Assembly (NCBI RefSeq): GCF_007678455.1
Contig: NZ_VEEP01000012.1
Coordinates: 62,001 to 126,000 of the forward strand
Direction of reading: 5' to 3'
Length of the DNA: 64,000 nt
Source of the DNA: Cytobacillus oceanisediminis 2691
GTDB taxonomy: Bacteria > Bacillota > Bacilli > Bacillales > Cytobacillaceae
In this document: piece after piece, positions 53,292-62,508 of the stretch
How positions within the stretch are numbered: position 1 is the stretch's first letter
Layout: every line of letters begins with the position of its first letter
Notes under the pieces: generated by a model
The model's input: only the letters and a program-made list of their open reading frames with translations
Told to the model about the DNA's origin: nothing
The model's database searches: none
Position numbers and translations under genes: made by a program

Positions 53292-53483
53292 ATGGGTGCA
53301 ATAGAACGAAGCGGCTATGTATTCGAACCTGAATATAGTGTGATCAGCCAGGATGGAGCTATTCATGTTTATTATAAAGGGGCGTTTATCGAGGAAATTA
53401 CATTTTCTTTTGAAGGTGAAAAACCGGAACCAGATAAGATTGAGAAGTTAGTTGATGATTATTGTGAAAAACATGAACTATGA
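53292..53483 (+). CDS. YbxH family small protein
   Basis: A 63-residue protein, MGAIERSGYVFEPEYSVISQ at the N terminus, resembling the Bacillus YbxH protein in sequence and length. Function unknown. A GGAGGGAGA site precedes ATG 53292. Confidence 0.82.
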   Translation: MGAIERSGYVFEPEYSVISQDGAIHVYYKGAFIEEITFSFEGEKPEPDKIEKLVDDYCEKHEL

Positions 53484-53516
53484 GGGAAACATCAAGGTAT
53501 GGAAGATATTCAATAT

Positions 53517-53552
53517 AAAAACAGCTGCCCGGAATTAAAGAGCAGCTGTTTC
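53517..53552. terminator. Bidirectional terminator
   Basis: AAACAGCTGC, loop, GCAGCTGTTT between convergent genes. Confidence 0.85.
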
Positions 53553-53567
53553 ATTAAAGTTCAGAAA

Positions 53568-54809
53568 TTATGCTGTTACATTTTCCTCGATTTCAACCTC
53601 TCCTAAGGTTTCCCCTTCAGAGCGTGCGACATACACAGCACAGGCAGCATCCCCGGTAATATTAACTGCTGTCCTGCACATATCAAGGAGACGGTCCACC
53701 CCAAGGACTAAAGCGATGGCTTCAACCGGCAAACCGACTGATGTTAATACCATAGACAGCATGATCAATCCTACTCCAGGGACTCCAGCTGTCCCAATGC
53801 TTGCCAGTGTTGCAGTCAAAATGACCGTCAATAGCTGGCCAAATCCTAATTCCGCACCATAGACCTGGGCAATAAAGATGGTCGCAACCCCTTGCATGAT
53901 GGCAGTGCCATCCATATTGATGGTCGCCCCTAGCGGCTGAACGAACCCACTGACACTTTTAGAAACCTTCAGGTTGTTTTGCAAGGTTTTCATCGAAATC
54001 GGCAGGGTAGCCGCACTGCTTGAAGTGCTGAAGGCAACAATCATAGCAGGGGAGAACTCTTTAAAGAATTTAAGAGGATTCAATTTTCCAAGCATAGATA
54101 CAGCCGATCCATAGACGATGACCATGTGAAGCAACAATACAAACAGTACGACAAACATGTATTTACCCATGGCTGCAATGGCGTCCAGTCCCTGGCTGCC
54201 GATTGCTGTAGCAATCAAACCAAAAGCTCCATATGGCGCAAATTTCATGACTGCCTGAACCAAATACATCATGACCTCGTTTGCCTGTTCAACAAGCTTG
54301 GTCAACCCGGCAGCTTTTTCGCCAACTCTTGATATTCCAAAACCAATGATAATCGAGAAAGCAATAACCTGAAGCATAGAGCCTTCTACCATTGCACCAA
54401 GAGGATTGGCCGGGATAATATTTAACAAAGTTTCAATCACCGGCGGAGCCTCAGCAGCTTCAAAGTTGGCGCCATCCAATTGGAAGCTGCCTGAACCAGG
54501 TTGCACAAGCAGAGACATGCCAATCGCCAAAACCAAAGCAATTCCAGTAGTGATTAAAAAGAAAGCAATCGTTTTGCCGCCGATTCTGCCAAGCTTTTTT
54601 GGATCACTGATTCCCGCTGTCCCTAGTATTAGTGAAACAATGACAATCGGAACAACAAGCATCTTAATTAAATTGACAAAAATCTTTCCCAGAGGCACAA
54701 ATAAATAACTATTTATGCTTTCGAATACACCTGGCAAGGCAAGGTTAAAAATGAGGCCAACAATGATACCAAGCCCCATACCATAAAGGATTTTACGAGT
54801 GAGTGACAT
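53568..54809 (-). CDS. Dicarboxylate/amino acid:cation symporter (DAACS family)
   Basis: A 413-residue glutamate/dicarboxylate carrier. The Ser-rich hairpin AFSTSSSAATLP, NMDGTAIMQ and DRLLDMCRTAVNITGDAACA are the substrate- and cation-binding motifs of GltP/GltT/DctA proteins. It imports glutamate, aspartate or C4-dicarboxylates with protons or sodium. A cre-like site lies 32 bases upstream of the start, suggesting CcpA repression in the presence of sugars. Confidence 0.95.
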   Translation of the reverse strand: MSLTRKILYGMGLGIIVGLIFNLALPGVFESINSYLFVPLGKIFVNLIKMLVVPIVIVSLILGTAGISDPKKLGRIGGKTIAFFLITTGIALVLAIGMSLLVQPGSGSFQLDGANFEAAEAPPVIETLLNIIPANPLGAMVEGSMLQVIAFSIIIGFGISRVGEKAAGLTKLVEQANEVMMYLVQAVMKFAPYGAFGLIATAIGSQGLDAIAAMGKYMFVVLFVLLLHMVIVYGSAVSMLGKLNPLKFFKEFSPAMIVAFSTSSSAATLPISMKTLQNNLKVSKSVSGFVQPLGATINMDGTAIMQGVATIFIAQVYGAELGFGQLLTVILTATLASIGTAGVPGVGLIMLSMVLTSVGLPVEAIALVLGVDRLLDMCRTAVNITGDAACAVYVARSEGETLGEVEIEENVTA

Positions 54810-54840
54810 TCCATCTCCTCCTAATAAAATTTAATAAAAA

Positions 54841-54856
54841 ATGAAAGCGCTTACTA
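54841..54856. promoter_or_regulatory. Likely catabolite-responsive element (cre)
   Basis: ATGAAAGCGCTTACTA matches 13 of 14 core positions of the CcpA consensus TGWAANCGNTNWCA; T replaces the last A. It lies just before the DAACS symporter gene. Confidence 0.7.
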
Positions 54857-54979
54857 AAATAACTGATAATTATAAATATTTAGTTATATTCAAAGTATGC
54901 CTAATCTTTGTATATTTTCCGCTATATTATAAGACTATTTTCTTAATGGAATGTGAAAACAGCAGAAGATTTTATATAG

Positions 54980-55001
54980 TATAATTCGAGTTAACTCGAA
55001 T
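54980..55001 (+). promoter_or_regulatory. -10 box overlapping a perfect 18-bp palindrome
   Basis: TATAAT (54980-54985) runs into ATTCGAGTTAACTCGAAT (54984-55001), a perfect palindrome 21 bases before the methyltransferase start codon. This layout suits a repressor operator. The -35 box is poor. The binding protein is not known. Confidence 0.7.
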
Positions 55002-55022
55002 TTTTGAAAGCAGGGGTAACTA

Positions 55023-55586
55023 ATGGATTCACAAGAAAAATGGAATTCAAAATACACGAATCGATTGACTGATAATGCACCACCTGAACCAAATAACAGA
55101 TTACTAATGATGTCAGGGTATTTAAGCGAAGGGGAAGCGCTCGACATTGCTTGTGGCCTTGGAGGCAATAGTATTTTTCTTGCAGAAATGGGTTATGAAG
55201 TGACAGCATTTGATATCTCGGACGTTGCTGTTGACTTTGTTCAAGAGCGGGCAGCTGGCAAAAAGCTGCATATTACGGTTAAAACTGCCGATCTCACGAA
55301 AGAAAAATCGGTTTTATCGGGAATGAAATATAATATTGTGGTGTTGACCTATTATTTGGACCGTTCTTTGTTTCCACTGATGAAGGAATTGATCCAAGCA
55401 GATGGTTATTTGTTCATAGAAACCTTTTTTCAAAATGGCTCTTCAGGAAACCCGAATATTGCGAATCGATACAAACTGGAATCAAATGAATTGCTGAGAG
55501 AATTCAGTGACTGGAGAGTTCTTTATTTTGAGGAAAACGAGCATGAAGGACGTCAGACAATTTTTTGCCAGAAACCAGCAATATAA
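55023..55586 (+). CDS. SAM-dependent methyltransferase (TehB-like)
   Basis: A 187-residue class I methyltransferase. LDIACGLGGNSIFLAEMG is motif I and FDISDVAVDFV motif II. It resembles tellurite/thiopurine-type small-molecule methyltransferases. AAGCAGGGG precedes ATG 55023. The palindrome in its promoter suggests induction by a signal or toxic compound. Substrate unknown. Confidence 0.9.
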   Translation: MDSQEKWNSKYTNRLTDNAPPEPNNRLLMMSGYLSEGEALDIACGLGGNSIFLAEMGYEVTAFDISDVAVDFVQERAAGKKLHITVKTADLTKEKSVLSGMKYNIVVLTYYLDRSLFPLMKELIQADGYLFIETFFQNGSSGNPNIANRYKLESNELLREFSDWRVLYFEENEHEGRQTIFCQKPAI

Positions 55587-55601
55587 CAATGGCTAAAAAT
55601 C

Positions 55602-55640
55602 AAAAAGCAGAAATCAGTTAAATACCTGTTTCTGCTTTTT
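55602..55640. terminator. Bidirectional terminator
   Basis: AAAAAGCAGAAA, loop, TTTCTGCTTTTT between convergent genes. Confidence 0.88.
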
Positions 55641-55745
55641 CAAGGATATAAAGTTAAATAGATTCTGCTATGATTCTCCGTTCCAGTTTTAAGGCAACAA
55701 ACAAGAAAGAGAACGCGGCAGCCATCCTGAATAGCGAGATGAGAT

Positions 55746-56879
55746 TCATGGCCGCAGCCATGCAAGTCCATTAAGAAGCATGACTCCCATCTGCGGGGCA
55801 ATGAATCCGACGATTGAAAGCAGGAAGTTATAATTGGCAATATAATTCGTGCGGCCTTTTTCCGGTGATGCCTTAAGGAGCTGGTTGAATAACAGCAGGT
55901 TGGTTCCAGATACAAACAAGCCAATCCACAGGTTGATCAAAGTTAAATAAACAAGATTACTTGAAAGTATAGTTAAAGCAGGTGCTGTTGCCATACCTGC
56001 TGCGGCGATGAATAATACGAAGCTGTTTCCACGCCGATCTGCGGCATTTGCCCACCATTTTATACTGATGATTTGTGCCAGCTGGTTAGTAACGGAAAAA
56101 AGGCTTAACCATAATGCCGTCGCGTTTGCCTCTTTAATTTGATAGATACTGAAGAGTGACCATGCCATCTGGGCAGTAAAATTGAACAACAAAGCAGATA
56201 TGACGAACGCTAAAAACGGTTTGTGCTTATATAGGTCAAGTGACAGCTTCTTTCTTTTTTCTTCTAGTCTCTCTTCATTTTTTATTCTTTCAGGTTCCTT
56301 GTGTTTAATAAGAAAATAAACCTCTGCTGCCGCAAACAGAAAGGCAGCAATAAATAAAAGTTGGTAAGGAAAAGCATTATCTTTATCAAATTGTTGCAAG
56401 AAAACTCCGGTACCGAATGTTACAGCCATTGCGGCAATCGTGTTATATCTATTTCGTGAACTGAAAAATTCTCCTCTCCGCTTTTCGGGTACCAGGTCAC
56501 CGATCATGGATTGCCATGACAGCCCAGATAACGCACCAGGGAAGTTAAGCAAAGCGATAAGGATCACCAGCGCCCATGCTGCATACGGATTCCCGAGAAA
56601 TGGAACGAAAAGAATCAAGCTGAATAGAAGGCGGGTAACGAATGTTGAAATGACCGCAAAATTCTTTTTGCTTTGTGCGCGGTTCAGCCAAATGGCCCCC
56701 GGTATCAATGCAAGCATTCCTATAATTGAAGGAAGGGAGACAATCAGACCTATCTGCTGGTTTGTAGCTCCAAGAACACTGATGGCGAATAAAGGAATAT
56801 ACCCGTTGACCATATTGGTAGCTGCGGTGGAAGCAAGTCCGTTATAGATGCTCCACTTCTCATTTCCATTAAATTTCAA
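55746..56879 (-). CDS. MFS transporter, C-terminal end frameshifted
   Basis: An MFS carrier of 377 residues from TTG 56879, which has an AGAGGGG site (GTG 56906 has none). Eleven hydrophobic segments fit the fold. The frame ends in NGLAWLRP, yet in the neighbouring frame a hydrophobic helix with a basic tail (MNLISLFRMAAAFSFLFVAL then KLERRIIAESI) runs on to 55654, exactly what the missing twelfth helix should look like. One lost base near 55750-55765 would explain it. Substrate not assigned. Either a real truncation or a sequencing error. Confidence 0.85.
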   Translation of the reverse strand: MKFNGNEKWSIYNGLASTAATNMVNGYIPLFAISVLGATNQQIGLIVSLPSIIGMLALIPGAIWLNRAQSKKNFAVISTFVTRLLFSLILFVPFLGNPYAAWALVILIALLNFPGALSGLSWQSMIGDLVPEKRRGEFFSSRNRYNTIAAMAVTFGTGVFLQQFDKDNAFPYQLLFIAAFLFAAAEVYFLIKHKEPERIKNEERLEEKRKKLSLDLYKHKPFLAFVISALLFNFTAQMAWSLFSIYQIKEANATALWLSLFSVTNQLAQIISIKWWANAADRRGNSFVLFIAAAGMATAPALTILSSNLVYLTLINLWIGLFVSGTNLLLFNQLLKASPEKGRTNYIANYNFLLSIVGFIAPQMGVMLLNGLAWLRP

Positions 56880-57100
56880 TCTTTTTTCCCCTCTCAAAAA
56901 ATTCACACGAGATGGATTGTACGATTTTGCTTCTCATTAGGCAATAGAGGCAAGTAAAAACAGTACATTCAGCATACCTTCTCAATAAAGAACTAAACCT
57001 CTTTACATAAAGAAATATAAGCCTAATTCAAAAAGAGAATGAAACAATGAAGGGATAGAATATAATAAAATATAGTCAATGAGAAAGAGGGAGGTGAGCC

Positions 57101-58060
57101 ATGTTTAATATCCTCTTGTTCACGGATTCCGGGGTGGATGATTCTTTGGCACTGATGTATGCGCTGCTGCATCCTCAGCTCAATGTCGTAGGTGTTGTAA
57201 CCGGTTATGGAAACATCACTAAGGAACAGGCAATTAATAATACTGCCTATTTATTGCAGCTTGGCGGAAGAGAGGAAATACCAATCATCGCAGGCGCTTC
57301 AGGTCCCTTATCCGGTGAACTGGCAACCTTTTATCCAGAAATCCATGGCCCAGAAGGTCTTGGCCCAATTAGGCCTCCAGAGGATTTTGGAGAGGTAGAG
57401 GTATTTGATATTGATAAAATCATGGATATTGTGAATGAATACCCAGATAATTTAGTGATTGTCGGTGTCGGAAGGCAAACGGAACTGGCTATCCCATTCA
57501 TCCTATATGGAAAGGATGCCTTCAAAACCGTTAATGCTTTTTATATCATGGGGGGAGCATTCCTTGTACCCGGAAATGTCACAGCAGAAGCCGAGGCGAA
57601 TTTTTATGCAGATCCGATTGCGGCCAATCAGGTGCTGGAAAAGGCAAGAAATGTTTTCCTGCATCCTTTGAACATTACCAACAAAGCAATTATCCCGCCT
57701 GCAGTAATCGACTACCTTGCTGAAAACAGCCATTCCCCTTTCAAAAAGCTCATCAAACCTGTATACGATTATTACTTTGAAGCATATAAAGAGAACGTAC
57801 CTGGCATACTGGGAGCGCCCCTGCATGATGTGATCACTTTAAGTGCTCTCGTGAATAAAAACCTCGTCAAATATCTGCCCAGAAGGGTTACCGTCGAATT
57901 GTTCGGCCGCGCCAAAGGGAAAAGCATGGCCGACTTCAGACCGAAACCAGCACCTGAACCGGAAGATGACCTGGACTGGATCGGTATGGAGGCAGACATA
58001 CCAGCTTTCATCGAAGATTTCACCCTTATTTTTATGGGGAGTAAGACAACTAAAGGATAA
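57101..58060 (+). CDS. Nucleoside hydrolase
   Basis: A 319-residue inosine/uridine-preferring nucleoside hydrolase family protein. The calcium motif FTDSGVDDSLALMYAL (the family's DxDxxxDD with Ser and one Asp changed to Thr-Asp-Ser), HPLNITNKA and GAPLHDVIT are present. It splits nucleosides to base and ribose. GAGGGAGGTG precedes ATG 57101. Confidence 0.9.
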   Translation: MFNILLFTDSGVDDSLALMYALLHPQLNVVGVVTGYGNITKEQAINNTAYLLQLGGREEIPIIAGASGPLSGELATFYPEIHGPEGLGPIRPPEDFGEVEVFDIDKIMDIVNEYPDNLVIVGVGRQTELAIPFILYGKDAFKTVNAFYIMGGAFLVPGNVTAEAEANFYADPIAANQVLEKARNVFLHPLNITNKAIIPPAVIDYLAENSHSPFKKLIKPVYDYYFEAYKENVPGILGAPLHDVITLSALVNKNLVKYLPRRVTVELFGRAKGKSMADFRPKPAPEPEDDLDWIGMEADIPAFIEDFTLIFMGSKTTKG

Positions 58061-58063
58061 ACC

Positions 58064-58098
58064 AAAAGAACTCCCTTAGAGTAAAAGGGAGTTCTTTT
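58064..58098. terminator. Bidirectional terminator
   Basis: AAAAGAACTCCCTT, loop, AAGGGAGTTCTTTT between convergent genes. Confidence 0.92.
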
Positions 58099-58106
58099 GC
58101 GAGGAA

Positions 58107-59327
58107 TCATAAGCCCTGTTTTACTTCTTTATACTTCCTTGGGCCGGCATTTGAAATGAGGATCACTAGAATGCTGGAGATAATCAATGTTCCATGAAAA
58201 ATCCAGACCATTTTTGCCAGTGAAAGAGCCTCTAGCAGGATAGGTGCAACCAAAAACCCTAGCGCAAATCCCAGTGATTTCAAAAGCATGCCGACTCCAA
58301 ATATTCTTCCTCTAATATAATTATCTGTTTGCTGAAGAATCGTAGCATGCAAGGTCGTAAAGCATGCATCAAAGATTCCCGTAAAGAAAGCAAACATCAG
58401 TACGACCCAAATATTTATATTCGAGAGAAACGTTATGAAGCCAGCTGACATCAAGATTGCTGAAACAAAATAGGTACGATACAAGCGATTTCCCTTGATA
58501 AAATTCATCCTCGGCAAAAGCATGCTGGCCAATACAGAACCTATTCCCCAGACGCCCCAGATCAGTCCATATATTAAGCTTTGCTTACTGGTATCAATTG
58601 CATCAGCCAACAATGGAATTCCCAGGTTATGTGAGGCACCGGCGAATGAACCGACGAGAAATATGATGTTTATGTATAACAACATCGGCACAGATAAAAT
58701 GAAAGAATATACTTCTTTTAAGTCTTTGCCAATCTGTGATACTTTTTCTTTCACTCCAGACGCTATAAGATCTGTACCGACTGACGCAGTTGTTTGCCAT
58801 TTCATTTTGATTAGAACGCCTGCTGATAACAGATATGTGGCTGCGTCGATGATTAAGGTAATCTGGTATCCAAGAAAATCGGTTATCATTCCTGCTCCAA
58901 TGAACCCTAATACGAGACTGATCGATGTCAGTCTTGAAATCAGCGCGTTCGTTTCGAGGACCTTATCCTGGCCGAATATTTGTGGAATTTCGGCACTGTA
59001 GCTTACAGCAAAAAAGCTGCTTGTCAAACCGATCAGGAAGCATACAATCAGGATCATAACCGGATTAGGGAAGGGGATTAAGCTAAGAATGATGACTGCC
59101 CGAAAAATATCGGTCCAAATCATGATTTTCCTCCGGTCAAAACGGTCTGCAAGGACACCTGAAAATAAGCTCGACAGGACACCGCCTAAGGTCCGGAATG
59201 CCATTGTGGCAGCAAGCCAGACAGGACTTCCAGTTGCAATATACATTAATACATTGATAGCAATTAAATCCATAAAAGTGCCGAGATCCGAAAATGCTTT
59301 TACATACAGAAAAACTTTGCGGTTCAT
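58107..59327 (-). CDS. MFS transporter (drug-exporter type)
   Basis: A 406-residue transporter with twelve hydrophobic segments. The loop after helix 2, SGVLADRFDRRKIM, is the MFS motif A and FFAVSYSAEIPQIF resembles MFS_3-type exporters. It probably exports a small molecule; the substrate is unknown. Confidence 0.92.
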   Translation of the reverse strand: MNRKVFLYVKAFSDLGTFMDLIAINVLMYIATGSPVWLAATMAFRTLGGVLSSLFSGVLADRFDRRKIMIWTDIFRAVIILSLIPFPNPVMILIVCFLIGLTSSFFAVSYSAEIPQIFGQDKVLETNALISRLTSISLVLGFIGAGMITDFLGYQITLIIDAATYLLSAGVLIKMKWQTTASVGTDLIASGVKEKVSQIGKDLKEVYSFILSVPMLLYINIIFLVGSFAGASHNLGIPLLADAIDTSKQSLIYGLIWGVWGIGSVLASMLLPRMNFIKGNRLYRTYFVSAILMSAGFITFLSNINIWVVLMFAFFTGIFDACFTTLHATILQQTDNYIRGRIFGVGMLLKSLGFALGFLVAPILLEALSLAKMVWIFHGTLIISSILVILISNAGPRKYKEVKQGL

Positions 59328-59460
59328 TAGAAGTCTCCCTTAACCCGTGCGTGGTAGTAAGTCGCTGTGTTTTATTTTAAGGATTTTGAATTTACTTAGC
59401 GATACGAAATTTCAGTTTTTTGTTATAATATGCTTAAAAATAAAGAGGAGAAATTAGATC

Positions 59461-60021
59461 ATGATTCAAAGAGTCAATCAAACCGTTATGCATAGCTATC
59501 CAGGGATGGTCGCACTCGTAACGGTGAGCCATAAGGGAGAACACAATATAATGGCAGCTGGCTGGCACACGTATATTTCTTATGATCCGCCAATTTACGG
59601 AGTTGCAATCGGCCGTGAGCGTCATTCGTATCAATTGGTAAAAGAGGCCGGAAAATTCGCCATTAATTTTGTCCCATTTGAAAAAGCAGAGCTCATACAA
59701 CAAGCGGGTGTATATTCTGGATTCGAACACGACAAATTCGAAAAATCGAACATCTGTTTCCACCATGGTTCAGCTACAAATTCACCAGTACTGAAGGATG
59801 CTTATATTGCGTATGAGTGTGAAGTGATTGATCGCCATACATATGGGGACCATGACTGGTTTGTGGCAAATATCGTCCGATTTTACCGGGATGATGAGAA
59901 ATTTCTTGCTAATGGTTTGCCAGATTTCGAGAAGCTATCGATTCCTCTATATATAGGAAGATCTACATATGCAAAGGTTGATAAAGATACACAGTTTGTT
60001 ACACATACAGTAAAAGAATAA
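59461..60021 (+). CDS. Flavin reductase family protein
   Basis: A 186-residue FMN-binding split-barrel protein. MVALVTVSHKGEHNIMAAGWHTYISYDPPIYGVAIG is the flavin-binding start of the family. It may reduce FMN with NAD(P)H or bind flavin as part of an oxidoreductase. AGAGGAG precedes ATG 59461. Two FMN-dependent LLM oxidoreductases in the window could use such a product, but they are not adjacent. Confidence 0.9.
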   Translation: MIQRVNQTVMHSYPGMVALVTVSHKGEHNIMAAGWHTYISYDPPIYGVAIGRERHSYQLVKEAGKFAINFVPFEKAELIQQAGVYSGFEHDKFEKSNICFHHGSATNSPVLKDAYIAYECEVIDRHTYGDHDWFVANIVRFYRDDEKFLANGLPDFEKLSIPLYIGRSTYAKVDKDTQFVTHTVKE

Positions 60022-60082
60022 TGACCATAGGAATGCAGAACTTAACGTTTTAAAAAATAAACTCCTATTTAATGAGAAAATA

Positions 60083-60137
60083 AAAAAAGCTTGAGACGTT
60101 GTCTATTTGAAAAGACTTTGCCCACAAGCTTTTTTTA
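60083..60137 (+). terminator. Terminator with long loop
   Basis: AAAAAAAGCTTG pairs with CAAGCTTTTTTT across a 31-base loop; T run at the end. Confidence 0.7.
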
Positions 60138-60260
60138 AATTGACGACATACCCTTCTAAGACTCTCGGCATGATTGCAGACTGCAAAAGCACTTGATGTG
60201 CAAAAGTTCTATAACCAACAAAAGCAACAAGCAAGGCCTGCATAAGCAGGGAAATATATG

Positions 60261-60494
60261 TCATACCACGCTATTTTTCACACTGTTAGATTCCGACAGA
60301 TCTGGATCGTTCACAATATTTACAGGAAAGTTTACAGGGGCCAAATCCCCATTTTGCTCTCCAAATCCCTGATTTCGTTTTGTTGACAGAAATACATCTG
60401 CCTGTTGGATTGAACCAAAAGAAATCTGTGAAGAACGGTCCATTACGTTGACTTTAATGGCAAATACATTCGTCACTGAAGGTGCGAATATCAA
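60261..60494 (-). CDS. GerPA/GerPF-like spore protein (paralogue A)
   Basis: A 77-residue protein starting at TTG 60494 after GAGGAGG. It has a beta-rich N-terminal part, KRNQGFGEQNGDLAPVN and the end DPDLSES, the pattern of GerPA/GerPF-type spore germination proteins, which in Bacillus are involved in germinant passage through the coat. It is in one unit with the 60507 gene (12 bases apart). Two more members of the same family occur in this window. Confidence 0.75.
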   Translation of the reverse strand: MIFAPSVTNVFAIKVNVMDRSSQISFGSIQQADVFLSTKRNQGFGEQNGDLAPVNFPVNIVNDPDLSESNSVKNSVV

Positions 60495-60506
60495 ATTATC
60501 CCTCCT

Positions 60507-60752
60507 CTAAAATATCTTTGGCACGTTTGATTCGAAGCTGGATGGCGAATCGATTTGATCCCTGTCGTCAACAAAATTCCGGTTGCCGACAAAAGCACTG
60601 CCATCTCCATAGCTCTGCCCATAACCTTGATTTCTTTTGTCCGAATTTTGCCATTCAGCTAGCAGGTTTTGTCCGATATTGACAGCAGAAGCATTTTCGA
60701 AGGAATTAATTTTCAAAATAAAAATATTAATATTAACAGCAGGTGTGGCCAT
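60507..60752 (-). CDS. GerPA/GerPF-like spore protein (paralogue B)
   Basis: An 81-residue member with KRNQGYGQSYGD and DDRDQIDSPS near the C terminus, matching the pattern in the two others. The first part, NINIFILKINSFENASAVNIG, aligns with the beta-rich domain. AAGGGGGAATC precedes ATG 60752. It diverges from the Hsp20 gene, whose start is 68 bases away. Confidence 0.75.
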   Translation of the reverse strand: MATPAVNINIFILKINSFENASAVNIGQNLLAEWQNSDKRNQGYGQSYGDGSAFVGNRNFVDDRDQIDSPSSFESNVPKIF

Positions 60753-60819
60753 GAAGATTCCCCCTTATGAAAATCAATATATGCCCCTGGCTCCAGTATT
60801 ATGTTTAGGAGGAAGCGCT

Positions 60820-61293
60820 ATGGATTTACACAAATTGAAGGAATGGATGGAAATGGCCCAAAAGGTCCAAGGAGGGGATTTTTGGAACCAGATATTTGAT
60901 CATGACTATGCCAAGCAATTTATGGCTGATGCTTCAACAGAAAACCCTTCTGAAGGAAAAAAAGAAAATTCTCCTGCTGTTGATTATCCCGCAATTGATA
61001 TTTTAGAAAGTGATGATCAGGTATTCATCCTAGTTGATATCCCAGGTGTGCAGAAGGAGGATGTCAGGCTTTCTTTACAAGGCGATAGGCTAGTCATCCG
61101 ATGTATCATCAACTCTCCAGCCTACGGTTTAAAGCCGATTCAGAAGGAGAGGAAGTATGGCAACTTCGAACGGGTATTGAAACTTCCAGAACTGCCAATG
61201 GATTATAAATTGAATGCAAAATTCCAAAATGGACTCCTGGAAATCAGCTACTATAAATATTTGAAAAATGAGGAATATATATCAATTGATTAG
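60820..61293 (+). CDS. Hsp20/alpha-crystallin family protein (spore coat type likely)
   Basis: A 157-residue protein. An N-terminal part of about 60 residues is followed by the alpha-crystallin domain: YPAIDILESDDQVFILVDIPG, then DVRLSLQGDRLVIR, ERKYGNFERVLKLPE and the A.FQNGLLEI motif. Small heat-shock proteins hold unfolded proteins; in Bacillus several (for example CotM, CotP) are in spore coats, and the neighbours here are spore-type. ATG 60820 has AGGAGG eight bases before. Confidence 0.85.
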   Translation: MDLHKLKEWMEMAQKVQGGDFWNQIFDHDYAKQFMADASTENPSEGKKENSPAVDYPAIDILESDDQVFILVDIPGVQKEDVRLSLQGDRLVIRCIINSPAYGLKPIQKERKYGNFERVLKLPELPMDYKLNAKFQNGLLEISYYKYLKNEEYISID

Positions 61294-61520
61294 CTCGTGG
61301 CTTTTTTAACAGAATGACTATCAATTAAGTCTCCATCCAGTATAATATTAACTTCCCCTGAAGCCGGTGCCATATCACCAGATTGCTCACCCCACCCATG
61401 TGTAAATTTATAATTCATCACTATACGCTGCTGGACCGTTTTTTGTGTGGAAATGGTTCCAGAAGTAACACTATTCAACTTAAAGCTGCCAATATTAATT
61501 TCCGTTGGTTTAAACTTCAT
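61290..61520 (-). CDS. GerPA/GerPF-like spore protein (paralogue C)
   Basis: A 76-residue protein: beta-rich start (INIGSFKLNSVTSGTIST), then HGWGEQSGDMAPASGEVNI and DGDLIDSHS, aligned with paralogues A and B. AAAGGAATGA precedes ATG 61520. Its last bases overlap the end of the convergent Hsp20 gene by four. Confidence 0.75.
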   Translation of the reverse strand: MKFKPTEINIGSFKLNSVTSGTISTQKTVQQRIVMNYKFTHGWGEQSGDMAPASGEVNIILDGDLIDSHSVKKATS

Positions 61521-61590
61521 AATCTTTCATTCCTTTCTGCCAAAGAGTGGTTGTAAATTAAATTACTGAAGGAAACGTGGTGCCGATTTC

Positions 61591-62508
61591 ATGCCTATAA
61601 AAAGGTTATTCAATCCAGTTGATAAAGATGTAAACATGGAGAACCTGATTAAGAAAGTTGATATCCTCGATTCACAAGTAAAAAAACTCAAGACGGTTGA
61701 TCTGCATTTTAAAAGAATCTTAGAGATGGAAAAAACACTTAAGCTTTATGAGTTAAAAGAAAAAGATAAACAAAACCAGGACTGGACAGCAGCCAAAACA
61801 GGGAAGTCTGGCAAAAATACAGATCATCATTCTGATAAAATCCAAAAAGACAATCAAAACAAGCCAGTTTACCGATCAGTGGATGGTGAAAATCGAAAAA
61901 TATCCGCTTCCTCAGAATGGACAAGGATAGAGGAGATGGAACAGAGAATTAAGCGTCTTGAAGAAGCAGTGGTCAAACAACAGGATTTGCAGCTGGTGAA
62001 ACATGAAGTACAAAACATTGAACGTGAAAATATAGCAAAATGGTTTACACAGCTTATATACCAGGAATTAGAGCCCTACAAACAGCAACTGAAGATATGG
62101 AACGATAAAGTATCCCAGCTTGAAATGTATTTTGATGAATTAAAAAAAGAATTTTCAATGATAAAAGAGAACCACAAAACAGCTGATGAAAACAAAAACA
62201 CAGAATCTACTTTTTCAAAAGAACCCAATCCTGAAAAAGGTCCATCATCGGTTATTTATCAAGAAATCAAAATTGAGAAAGTTTATCTCGATAAGTATGA
62301 GCTGAACAATAACTTTGCCCAGCTTGGGATTAAAGAACTTGGCGGTCAGCTGAACATAGGCGCGACTTATGGAAGCGGGGCCATTCCTGAGGAAGTTATC
62401 GAGCAAGGTAAAGAAGCAAAGGAGTCAATGCAGGAAATGAAGGAAGAATTTGAGGCTGAAAGGGATTTAGCAAAGGAAGATAGCAATCCTAAAGATGACG
62501 AACTCTAA
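61591..62508 (+). CDS. Coiled-coil protein, GerPC-like
   Basis: A 305-residue hydrophilic, mainly helical protein. Residues 10-55 and 105-200 show heptad-like patterns (NLIKKVDILDSQVKKL; RIEEMEQRIKRLEEAV). Near residue 230 a strand-rich segment, IEKVYLDKYELNNNFAQLGI then ELGGQLNIGATYG, resembles the C-terminal part of GerPC. The tail is acidic. With three GerP-type neighbours a spore coat/germination role is likely, but recognition is weak. Confidence 0.6.
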   Translation: MPIKRLFNPVDKDVNMENLIKKVDILDSQVKKLKTVDLHFKRILEMEKTLKLYELKEKDKQNQDWTAAKTGKSGKNTDHHSDKIQKDNQNKPVYRSVDGENRKISASSEWTRIEEMEQRIKRLEEAVVKQQDLQLVKHEVQNIERENIAKWFTQLIYQELEPYKQQLKIWNDKVSQLEMYFDELKKEFSMIKENHKTADENKNTESTFSKEPNPEKGPSSVIYQEIKIEKVYLDKYELNNNFAQLGIKELGGQLNIGATYGSGAIPEEVIEQGKEAKESMQEMKEEFEAERDLAKEDSNPKDDEL

